Of a DNA stretch of 15,372 bases, positions 7,299-12,737 are shown in pieces. The stretch comes from DATLFQ01 sp035540915. Lineage in GTDB: Bacteria > Actinomycetota > Acidimicrobiia > Acidimicrobiales > GCA-2861595. Each line of letters opens with the position of its first letter. Positions within the stretch are counted from its first letter, which is position 1. The stretch lies in the NCBI GenBank assembly GCA_035540915.1, contig DATLFQ010000120.1, positions 1 through 15,372 on the forward strand. Reading direction: 5' to 3'. The notes under the pieces are model-generated. The model did no database searches, was not told the origin of the DNA, and saw nothing but the letters and a program-made list of their open reading frames with translations. The position numbers and the translations under genes were made by a program.

Positions 7299-7778
7299 GT
7301 GGCTCTTCCTGTTCGACGCCATCACGAAGGTGCGGTGGACCAGCACGACCACACGAACGGGCGGCGCGGCTGGGACCCGTTGGGCGAACTCGACCGGCTG
7401 CACCGCCAGCTCGAGCGCTACGTCAGCTCGTGGCGGCAGGTGCCGAGCCTGCTCGGCGGCGCGTTCACGCCGGTGGCCGACGTCGAGGAGACGGCGGACG
7501 GCTACACCGTGGAGATCGAGCTGCCCGGCGTGCAGAGGAATGATCTCGACGTGGAGATCGCAGGCCGACGCCTGACGGTCACCGGGGAACGCAAGGACCG
7601 GGAGCGGGTCGGGATCCTGCGCCGGCGGGAGCGAACCATCGGGCGGTTCCACTACGAGGTCTCGCTACCCGGCGGTGTCGACGACGCCAGCGCCGAGGCG
7701 CGCCTGGACGACGGCGTCCTCACGATCCGCGTCCCGAAGGCGGAGCACGACCGCCCGCGGCGGATCGAGCTTCGCTGA
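7299..7778 (+). CDS. Hsp20 / alpha-crystallin family small heat-shock protein
   Basis: ATP-independent holdase chaperone, expected to form cytoplasmic oligomers that bind unfolding proteins. From GTG 7299 it has 159 residues: an N-terminal arm (1-55) rich in His/Arg with WDPLGELDRLHRQLERY, an alpha-crystallin domain (about 56-148; FTPVADVEETADGYTVEIEL, LTVTGERK, GRFHYEVSLPGGVD, ARLDDGVLTIRVPK), and a short tail with an I-x-L element (156-158) of the kind that docks on neighbouring dimers. GTG codons also occur at 7290 and 7293, but the strong GAGGAGG site (7284-7290) overlaps or abuts them and is correctly spaced (8 nt) only for 7299. It lies between the two matrixins, 34 bp before the small membrane protein gene, and is probably cotranscribed with it. 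Confidence 0.94.
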   Translation: MALPVRRHHEGAVDQHDHTNGRRGWDPLGELDRLHRQLERYVSSWRQVPSLLGGAFTPVADVEETADGYTVEIELPGVQRNDLDVEIAGRRLTVTGERKDRERVGILRRRERTIGRFHYEVSLPGGVDDASAEARLDDGVLTIRVPKAEHDRPRRIELR

Positions 7779-7812
7779 CCGACCGGCACGTCGCAAGCCG
7801 CTGGAGGTGACG

Positions 7813-8037
7813 ATGAGCGCAGCTGTGGTGTGGACGTACTGGCTCGCGTTCCCGTTGCTCGGCGCCGGCATCCTCGCTGCGCTGGTGACGGCGTGGATGT
7901 ACTACCGGCGCGTGCTGATCCCGAAGTACCAGTGGCTCCAGTACCAGTGGCTCCAGGATCAGCGGCTCCGGTACCAGCGATCCCAGCCGTCGACGGGGGC
8001 GGTTCGCGCGGGAGGCATCCGGGCGCAGGCGGCCTGA
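7813..8037 (+). CDS. Small single-span membrane protein with pentapeptide tandem repeat
   Basis: A 74-residue protein I do not recognise. Residues about 7-31 form one hydrophobic helix (WLAFPLLGAGILAALVTAWM), followed by the positive stretch YYRRVLIPK, which predicts a cytoplasmic C-terminus. Residues 39-58 are a four-copy repeat, YQWLQ-YQWLQ-DQRLR-YQRSQ, encoded by 15-bp units. ATG 7813 has GGAGG (7803-7807) five bases upstream; longer in-frame starts lie inside hsp20 and are unlikely. It follows hsp20 by 34 bp on the same strand and should share its promoter. A role as a membrane partner of the chaperone or of the proteases is only an inference from position. Confidence 0.75.
   Translation: MSAAVVWTYWLAFPLLGAGILAALVTAWMYYRRVLIPKYQWLQYQWLQDQRLRYQRSQPSTGAVRAGGIRAQAA
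7927..7986 (+). repeat. 15-bp tandem repeat, four copies
   Basis: Copies start at 7927, 7942, 7957 and 7972. The first two are identical (TACCAGTGGCTCCAG); the third and fourth have diverged (GATCAGCGGCTCCGG, TACCAGCGATCCCAG). The unit length keeps frame and produces the YQWLQ-type repeat of the small membrane protein. Two identical adjacent copies imply a recent duplication of one unit. Confidence 0.95.
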
Positions 8038-8067
8038 GCCTCGGCCGCGACCGAGGCTCAGGCCGCC
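8028..8067. terminator. Perfect 17-bp inverted repeat shared by two convergent gene ends
   Basis: GGCGGCCTGAGCCTCGG (8028-8044), a 6-nt loop (CCGCGA) and the exact reverse complement (8051-8067) form a very stable hairpin. It contains both the TGA of the small membrane protein gene (8035-8037) and the TGA of the second matrixin (8060-8058), placed symmetrically in the arms. There is no T-tract. It should act as a bidirectional terminator for the two converging units. Confidence 0.8.
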
Positions 8068-9023
8068 GGTGCCGGCGTCGCCAAGCAGCCGGCAGCGGCG
8101 CCCAGGTGGCGCAGGCCGGCCAGGTCGCCGTCGGAGAACTGCGCCGGCCGGGTGGTGTGCTCGGCCGTCTCGGGATACATGAGCTGCCGCGGGTCTCGGA
8201 CGTGGCTCAGGCCCATCAGGTGGCCGACCTCGTGAAGGATCACCCGGCCCCAGGTGACCCCGGCCGGGCCGATGGGGCCGGCGCCCCCGTGGTCGGGCCC
8301 GAAGCCGCCGGCGACGGGCGTGTTCGTGGTGAAGTCGGTCACCGCATCGGCGTTCAGGAACAGCACCCCCGTCACGTAGACGCCTCCCACCTGGCTGGGG
8401 ATGCCACCACCGACGACCTGGGTGTTCCCGTCCCGCTCCGCCCCGCGCTGCCAGTAGACCAGGATCGGCGCCCACCGCTCGCCGTAGCGCCCGGGCTGGT
8501 AGCGGGCCCGGCGCCGGCCGCCCTCCTCGTCGGTGACGCCGTCGTCGACGAAGGTGATCCCGGTCACCTCCCCCATCCGTGCGAACGCCTCCCGCACGTC
8601 GTCCACGCCGGTCGGCGGCGCCTGCGCCGGGTTGACGACGAAGTGGACCGGCTCGCACGGGTTCCAGCGGACCGGCGTGCATCCGTCGTCGGCCAGGTCG
8701 AAGAACGAGTAGTCGGCCGGCAGCTGTGGGACCTGGTCGGGCGTCCGGCCGCTGACGCGGCCGGCGAGGTGACCGGCGGCCGCGCACTCGGGGTCCTCGG
8801 TCCCCGCTGCGTCCAGCGCCGCGGCGGCCGGGGCCGGTGCGGCGCCTGCGTCCTCCGCCGGGGCCAGGAGGGTCAGCCGGAGCCCGATCGCCGCCACGAC
8901 CGCCGCGGCCAGGGCCCCGGCGACCGCCGGCCGGCGGGACGCCCGGGGCGTTATCGCGGGCCACCGCCCCCTCTGCGGTGGCCGGACGCCCTCGTCGGGC
9001 GTGACCGTCACCGTGAACGCCAC
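8058..9023 (-). CDS. Membrane-anchored matrixin-like zinc metalloprotease (second of two)
   Basis: A 321-residue metzincin-type protease. After a 32-residue Arg/Pro-rich N-terminus there is one hydrophobic segment (about 34-54), then an Ala/Pro linker (about 55-75) and the extracellular catalytic part. This contains CTPVRWNPCEPVHFVVN (115-131), a motif I associate with actinobacterial secreted matrixins, HEVGHLMGLSH (264-274) as the complete zinc site, and the Met-turn QLMYPE (M282). It is longer than, and differs outside the catalytic motif from, the first matrixin, so the pair is not a recent duplication. The start is uncertain: GTG 9023 and GTG 9011 are the only candidates and neither has a ribosome site. 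The gene lies 141 bp downstream of yraN on the same strand and converges on the hsp20 unit. Confidence 0.86.
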   Translation of the reverse strand: MAFTVTVTPDEGVRPPQRGRWPAITPRASRRPAVAGALAAAVVAAIGLRLTLLAPAEDAGAAPAPAAAALDAAGTEDPECAAAGHLAGRVSGRTPDQVPQLPADYSFFDLADDGCTPVRWNPCEPVHFVVNPAQAPPTGVDDVREAFARMGEVTGITFVDDGVTDEEGGRRRARYQPGRYGERWAPILVYWQRGAERDGNTQVVGGGIPSQVGGVYVTGVLFLNADAVTDFTTNTPVAGGFGPDHGGAGPIGPAGVTWGRVILHEVGHLMGLSHVRDPRQLMYPETAEHTTRPAQFSDGDLAGLRHLGAAAGCLATPAPAA

Positions 9024-9164
9024 CTGCGGCGATCCCCGCCCGGCGGACGGTGCCGAGAGGTCCCGCCGACCTCGACGATCACCTCGCCGTCGGTGGTGGC
9101 CGGCCCGCCCCGGGTCACGACGAGCTGCCGTTCGGCCGGCTCGACCGGCAGCGACGCGCCGCCA
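9024..9164 (-). other. Coding-like stretch without a usable start between yraN and the second matrixin
   Basis: One minus-strand frame of this spacer reads like protein with high GC at third positions (ASLPVEPAERQLVVTRGGPA then TTDGEVIVEVGGT). It then becomes Arg-rich and stops inside the matrixin start region. It is one frame off from the matrixin ORF, which itself stays open upstream but looks non-coding there. A TGATG at the yraN stop (9167-9163) offers a coupled ATG, but that frame ends after 16 codons. Either the matrixin gene has a lost or shifted 5' end, or this is a remnant of another gene. No terminator hairpin or promoter was recognised. Confidence 0.35.
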
Positions 9165-9515
9165 TCAGAACGCCCCTTCGAGGACCTCGATGGTGCCGCC
9201 CGTCACGGACGCCACGTCGAAACGGATCTCACGGGGGCGGGTGGGGGCGTCCATCAGCCAGCGGGCGGCCAGGCGCCGCAGGCGCATCTGCTTGTCCCGG
9301 GTGACTGCCTCGACGGGCGTGCCGAAGGCGTCGGTGGTCCGGGTCTTCACCTCGCAGAAGACGAAGCGCCGGCCTTCGCGCACGATGAGGTCCAGCTCAC
9401 CGTCCCGGCAACGCCAGTTGCGGGCCACCACCTCGTAGCCGTGCGCCTCGTACCAGGCGGCGACCGCGTCCTCGCCGCTGGCCCCCAGCGCCCGGCGTGG
9501 ATCGGAGGCGGTCAC
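9165..9515 (-). CDS. yraN: YraN family (UPF0102) endonuclease-like protein
   Basis: A small protein of the restriction-endonuclease-like fold. The cellular role is not established, though it is widely linked to comM and dprA by gene neighbourhood. The 116 residues carry the family pattern: GASGEDAVAAWYEAHGYEVV (11-30) with E15, RDGELDLI (37-44) with D42, and FCEVKTR (53-59) with E55 and K57, which together form the predicted PD-(D/E)xK metal site. RLAARWLM and REIRFDVASV follow as expected. GTG 9515 has GAGGGGG immediately upstream and lies 7 bp after the DUF2469 stop, so the two are probably co-translated. The usual next gene, comM, is displaced by the inserted island. Confidence 0.94.
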   Translation of the reverse strand: MTASDPRRALGASGEDAVAAWYEAHGYEVVARNWRCRDGELDLIVREGRRFVFCEVKTRTTDAFGTPVEAVTRDKQMRLRRLAARWLMDAPTRPREIRFDVASVTGGTIEVLEGAF

Positions 9516-9522
9516 GGCCCCC

Positions 9523-9816
9523 TCAGATGTCCTTCTCGGGAAGCTCCTCCACGTTCACGTCCTTGAACGTGACCACCCGGACCGACGAGACGAAGCGGGC
9601 GGGGCGGTACATGTCCCAGACCCAGGCGTCGCCCAGCTCGATCTCGAAGTAGGTCCGGGACCCGTCGGCGCAGGGCTCGAGCTTCACGTCGTTGGCCAGG
9701 TAGAACCGCCGCTCGGTCTCGACCACGTAACGGAACAGCGACAGGACCGACCGGTACTCCTGGTAGAGCTGGAGCTCGATCTCGGTCTCGTAGCGTTCGA
9801 GGTCCTCCGCACTCAT
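9523..9816 (-). CDS. DUF2469 family protein (actinobacteria-specific)
   Basis: A 97-residue protein of unknown function, highly conserved in Actinobacteria and normally found in this rplS-lepB-yraN neighbourhood. Recognised by MSAEDLERYETEIELQLYQE, FRYVVETERRFYLANDV, DAWVWDMYRPARFV and VRVVTFKDVNVEELPEKD. No signal peptide or membrane segment is seen. The family N-terminus (MSAEDLE...) fixes the start at ATG 9816. There is no Shine-Dalgarno sequence in front of it; instead two mini-ORFs overlap it in an ATGA chain (see the leader entry), which suggests translation by coupling. Gene order lacks rnhB, which in many actinobacteria lies between lepB and this gene. Confidence 0.95.
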   Translation of the reverse strand: MSAEDLERYETEIELQLYQEYRSVLSLFRYVVETERRFYLANDVKLEPCADGSRTYFEIELGDAWVWDMYRPARFVSSVRVVTFKDVNVEELPEKDI

Positions 9817-9868
9817 CGGTCGGAACTCATCGGGTCCGAGCTCATCGGGTTCCGCTCATCCGGTTCAT
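9813..9868 (-). promoter_or_regulatory. Leader with tandem ATGA-linked mini-ORFs before the DUF2469 gene
   Basis: On the minus strand five ATG codons begin at 9868, 9859, 9845, 9830 and 9816, four of them in GATGAG repeats spaced 14, 15 and 14 nt. The first ORF (9868-9842, MNRMSGTR) ends in a TGA that overlaps the ATG at 9845 as ATGA. The second ORF (9845-9813, MSSDPMSSDR) ends in a TGA that overlaps the ATG of the DUF2469 gene as ATGA. None of the upstream ATGs is in frame with the DUF2469 gene. The pattern could be a termination-reinitiation relay, or simply decayed duplications of the start region. Confidence 0.55.
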
Positions 9869-9884
9869 CGTAGATGCGCGCCGG

Positions 9885-10520
9885 TCACAGGAACCCGGCC
9901 GAGGCGGGCGGCCAGACCCGCACGATGGTCCGGCCCACGACGTTGGAGCGGGGGATGGGGCCGAAGACGCGGCTGTCGGTCGAGGAAGGCCGGTTGTCGC
10001 CCATGACAAACAGGTGGTCCGGAGGCACCTCGACGGGACCGAAGTCGCCCGTCGCGGTGCCGGCCGGCAGGTACGGCTCCACCAGGCGGCGCCCGTCCAC
10101 GAAGACGTCGCCGTCGTGGGCCTCGACCCGCTCGCCGGGCAGGCCGACCACCCGCTTGATGAACTCCTGCGCCGACGGCTGGACCAGCCCGACGGCCCGC
10201 CCGACGCTGCGGAGCCAATGACCGACCGCGTTCCCGCCGGAGTTCCGGGCGGCCGGCGGGCAGGCCTTCTCGGGGCAGTCGAAGACGACGATGTCCCCGC
10301 GCCGGGGGTCGTGCAGCCGGTAGGCCAGCTTGGAGACCACCACCCGGTCGTTGATCTGCAGCTCCGGCAGCATGGACCCCGACGGGATGTAGAACGCCTG
10401 GGCCACGAAGGACTTGATGCCGAAGGCGAGCAGCGCCGCCGCCCCGAACAGCGCGAGCAGCTCCAGGACCACGCGGGCCGGTCCGGCCCGGCCGTCGGCC
10501 GCTGCCGGCGTGCGGGTCAA
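9885..10520 (-). CDS. lepB: Signal peptidase I
   Basis: Membrane-anchored serine protease that removes signal peptides from exported proteins, including several encoded in this window. The 211 residues contain one N-terminal membrane helix (about 17-37), box B YIPSGSMLPEL (44-54) with catalytic S49, the box D segment EFIKRVVGLPGERVE (119-133) with general base K122, and box E GDNRPSSTDSRVFGPI (174-189). A Cys/Gly-rich insertion (about 82-115) lies between boxes, as in other actinobacterial enzymes. The start is TTG 10520, 5 bp after rplS; it lacks its own ribosome site, so coupling to rplS is likely. GTG at codon 17 is an alternative but would begin right at the membrane helix. Confidence 0.95.
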   Translation of the reverse strand: MTRTPAAADGRAGPARVVLELLALFGAAALLAFGIKSFVAQAFYIPSGSMLPELQINDRVVVSKLAYRLHDPRRGDIVVFDCPEKACPPAARNSGGNAVGHWLRSVGRAVGLVQPSAQEFIKRVVGLPGERVEAHDGDVFVDGRRLVEPYLPAGTATGDFGPVEVPPDHLFVMGDNRPSSTDSRVFGPIPRSNVVGRTIVRVWPPASAGFL

Positions 10521-10525
10521 CTGGG

Positions 10526-10876
10526 TCAGCGAGCCGACCGCTTCTCCTTGATCTTGGCCGCCTTACCGGACCGCTCGCGGAGGTAGTAGAGCTTCGCCCG
10601 GCGGACGTCGCCGATGCGGGTGACCTCGATCCTGGCCACCACCGGCGAGTGGACCGGGAACGTCCGCTCGACGCCGACGCCGAAGCTCACCTTGCGCACG
10701 GTGAAGGTCTCGCGGACCCCGTCGCCTCGGCGGGCGATGACGTCGCCCTGGAAGACCTGGATGCGCTCGCGGTTTCCCTCGACGACGCGCACGTGGACCT
10801 TCACGTTGTCCCCCGGCTTGAAGGCGGGGATGTCGTCCCGCAGGCTGCTGCGGTCGACCAGGTCGGTGGGGTTCAT
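10526..10876 (-). CDS. rplS: 50S ribosomal protein L19
   Basis: Large-subunit ribosomal protein at the 30S-50S interface. The 116 residues match L19 throughout: IPAFKPGDNVKVHVRVVEGN, RIQVFQGDVIARRGDGVRET, FTVRKVSFGVGVERTFPVHS, PVVARIEVTRIGDVRRAKLY and YLRERSGKAAKIKEKR. ATG 10876 has GAAGG at suitable distance and is the family start. It lies 10 bp after trmD and 5 bp before lepB in the same direction. The trmD-rplS linkage is conserved across bacteria. Confidence 0.98.
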   Translation of the reverse strand: MNPTDLVDRSSLRDDIPAFKPGDNVKVHVRVVEGNRERIQVFQGDVIARRGDGVRETFTVRKVSFGVGVERTFPVHSPVVARIEVTRIGDVRRAKLYYLRERSGKAAKIKEKRSAR

Positions 10877-10886
10877 GATGTGGCCT

Positions 10887-11669
10887 TCACGAGCGCGGCA
10901 ACTCCTCGGCGGAGGTGCCTGGGGAGCACCCAGGATAGCCGTGCAGCTCCAGCAGCCGCACCTCCTCGGGGGCCAGGCCGCCCCGGGCCGCCAGCAGGTC
11001 GGGCCGCAGCCGGCGGGTGCGGTCCAGCGCAGCCGCCCGCCGCCAGGCGGCCACCTTCTCGTGGTCGCCCGACCGCAGGACCGCCGGCACCTGCCACCCG
11101 CGGAAGTCGGCCGGGCGGGTGAACTGCGGCTCCTCCAGCAGGCCGTCGGTGAAGCTCTCGGACTCGCTCGACGCGGCGTTGCCCAGCACCCCCGGGACCA
11201 GCCGGGCGGTGGCCTCGATCACGACCAGGGCGGCCGACTCCCCGCCGGCCAGCACGTAGTCGCCCACCGAGAGCTCCTCGTCGACCAGGTGCTCCACGAT
11301 CCGGTGGTCGACCCCCTCGTACCGCCCGCACAGCAGCGAGAACCCGCCGTCCGCGGCGGTGGCGGCCAGGTCCCGGGCCAGAGCCTGGTCGAAGCGGCGC
11401 CCGGCCGGCCCGAGCAGCAGGAGAGGCCGGGGCGGGGCAACGGCCTCCACGGCCGCGAACACCGGCCCGGGCGCCAGGACCATGCCGGCCCCGCCGCCGA
11501 ACGGCGCGTCGTCGACGCTGCGGTGGGCGTCGGTCGCTCCCGACCGCAGGTCGTGGACGGTGACGTCCAGCAGACCGGCGCGCCGGGCTCGGCCGAGCAG
11601 GCTCTCGTTCAGGTAGGCGTCGACCATCGCCGGGAAGATGGTGAAGACGTCGATCCGGGCCGGCGCCAT
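10887..11669 (-). CDS. trmD: tRNA (guanine37-N1)-methyltransferase
   Basis: SPOUT-class enzyme that uses S-adenosylmethionine to form m1G37 next to the anticodon, preventing +1 frameshifts. The 260 residues contain IDVFTIFPAM (6-15), DDAPFGGGAGMVL (53-65), the trefoil-knot motifs LLLLGPAGRRFDQ (83-95), LLCGRYEGVDHRI (112-124) and LSVGDYVLAGGESAA (133-147), R156 in ARLVPGVLG, and the catalytic Asp D175 in SFTDGLLEEPQFTRP, matching E. coli R154 and D169. ATG 11669 begins two bases after the rimM stop (TGAGGATG), so the genes are tightly coupled. A longer in-frame extension into rimM is not supported by the family. Confidence 0.97.
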   Translation of the reverse strand: MAPARIDVFTIFPAMVDAYLNESLLGRARRAGLLDVTVHDLRSGATDAHRSVDDAPFGGGAGMVLAPGPVFAAVEAVAPPRPLLLLGPAGRRFDQALARDLAATAADGGFSLLCGRYEGVDHRIVEHLVDEELSVGDYVLAGGESAALVVIEATARLVPGVLGNAASSESESFTDGLLEEPQFTRPADFRGWQVPAVLRSGDHEKVAAWRRAAALDRTRRLRPDLLAARGGLAPEEVRLLELHGYPGCSPGTSAEELPRS

Positions 11670-11671
11670 CC

Positions 11672-12145
11672 TCAGTCCAGGAGGCCGGGGGGCACGTCGA
11701 CCACGACCTGGCCGTCGCGCCGGTCGACCACGAACCGCACGGGCACCAGGCCGCCGCCCTCCAGTACCAGCAGGTCGCTGGCCGGGTTGGCCTCCACCGC
11801 CACCACCCGGCCGTGCCCCGTGCCGTCCAGGCCGACCACCGACCGGCCGACCAGCTCGTGGACCCACAGCGCGTCCTCGTCGTCAAGCGGCGGGGCGGAC
11901 AGCACCACGCCGCGCAGCGCGTCGGCCGCGTCCCGCGAGGAGACGCCGGCGAAGGCGACGATCCAGCGGCCCTGGTGCGGCGTGGCCGACAGGACGGTCA
12001 AATCGCCCCGGTCGCTCGCGAGCACCGACCCGGGGTCGAGGCGCTCCAGCCGGTCGGTGACCAGGGCCACGATCACCTCACCGCGCAAGCCGTGGGCCCG
12101 GGCCACGGTGCCGACCTCCAGCAGGGCCGGCCCCTCGGTGGTCAC
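11672..12145 (-). CDS. rimM: Ribosome maturation factor RimM
   Basis: Assembly factor for the 30S head domain that binds S19. The 157 residues are slightly short for the family. The N-terminal beta-barrel has LEVGTVARAHGLRGEVIVAL (9-28), the signature of RimM, and FAGVSSRDAADALRGVVL (65-82). The C-terminal PRC-barrel begins at DALWVHELVGRSVV (91-104) and runs to VDVPPGLLD. GTG 12145 has AGGTG a few bases upstream and lies 8 bp after the KH-domain gene. The order rpsP-KH-rimM-trmD-rplS is standard. Confidence 0.96.
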   Translation of the reverse strand: MTTEGPALLEVGTVARAHGLRGEVIVALVTDRLERLDPGSVLASDRGDLTVLSATPHQGRWIVAFAGVSSRDAADALRGVVLSAPPLDDEDALWVHELVGRSVVGLDGTGHGRVVAVEANPASDLLVLEGGGLVPVRFVVDRRDGQVVVDVPPGLLD

Positions 12146-12153
12146 CTCGTCAC

Positions 12154-12474
12154 CTAGTCGACGATGTCGACGCTGGCCTCCACGCCCTCACGGGCGCCGG
12201 CCGCCCGCACCACGGTGCGGATGGCCTGGGCCGTCCGGCCGCGGCGGCCGATGACCTTGCCCATGTCGTCGGGCGCCACGTTGAGGCGCAGGTCGATGCG
12301 GTTGCGACCCTCGGAAACCTCCACCACCACGCTGTCGGGGTCGTCGACGATCCGGCGGGCGAGGTACTCCAGGACGGTTTGGGGAACGGCGCCGACGACC
12401 CGGTTGCCCCGGTCGTCGTCGTCCTCCGGGTCCTCGTCGTCCAGGTCCTCGTCCGGGAGGCCGGCGTCGCTCAC
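12154..12474 (-). CDS. khpA: KH-domain RNA-binding protein KhpA with acidic N-terminal extension
   Basis: Small RNA-binding protein (also called UPF0109/YlqC) that partners with KhpB/Jag in other Gram-positives. The KH domain spans about residues 29-105: VPQTVLEYLARRIVDDPDSV (30-49), then MGKVIGRRGRTAQAIRTVVR (71-90) with the GxxG loop GRRG (77-80), and GVEASVDIVD at the end. Typical family members are about 75-85 aa; this one has 106 because of about 28 extra N-terminal residues with a strongly acidic run (DEDLDDEDPEDDDD, 9-22). GTG 12474 overlaps the rpsP stop as GTGA. There is no good ribosome site, only AAGGG about 10 nt upstream, so expression likely depends on coupling to rpsP. A shorter start inside would need a codon not seen near the domain edge. 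Confidence 0.93.
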   Translation of the reverse strand: MSDAGLPDEDLDDEDPEDDDDRGNRVVGAVPQTVLEYLARRIVDDPDSVVVEVSEGRNRIDLRLNVAPDDMGKVIGRRGRTAQAIRTVVRAAGAREGVEASVDIVD

Positions 12475-12737
12475 GAGGAGGTGCCCTTGAACTCGTCCCA
12501 GGCGCCGCTGATGCGCAGGAGCTTCTCGACCCGCTCGGTGGGCTGGGCGCCCTTGCGCAGCCAGGCCACCGCCTTGCCGTTGTCGATGGTGACGCGCGAC
12601 GGCTCGGCCCGGGGCTCGTAGGTGCCCACGATCTCGATGAACCGCCCGTCGCGCGGCGAGCGGGCGTCGGCCGCCACCAGCCGGTAGGTCGGCTGCTTCT
12701 TCTTGCCCACCCGCATCAGGCGGAGCTTCACGGCCAC
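12471..12737 (-). CDS. rpsP: 30S ribosomal protein S16
   Basis: Small-subunit protein important for early 30S assembly. The 88 residues read MAVKLRLMRVGKKKQPTYRL, VAADARSPRDGRFIEIVGTY, EPRAEPSRVTIDNGKAVAWL and RKGAQPTERVEKLLRISGAW, a textbook S16. The GTG start at 12737 lies inside the end of ffh (10-bp overlap) and has AGGAGG (12749-12744) six bases upstream. The stop overlaps the khpA start. Confidence 0.98.
   Translation of the reverse strand: MAVKLRLMRVGKKKQPTYRLVAADARSPRDGRFIEIVGTYEPRAEPSRVTIDNGKAVAWLRKGAQPTERVEKLLRISGAWDEFKGTSS

Noticed and set aside
7197..7652. Minus-strand ORF antisense to hsp20
   Set aside because: It has no recognisable motifs, while the plus strand encodes a clear alpha-crystallin domain.
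12474..12490. CACCTCCTC just before the khpA start on the minus strand, resembling the 16S rRNA anti-Shine-Dalgarno sequence
   Set aside because: It encodes the end of S16 (GTSS) and such C-rich strings are common at this GC level. Pairing with the rpsP ribosome site is possible but unsupported.
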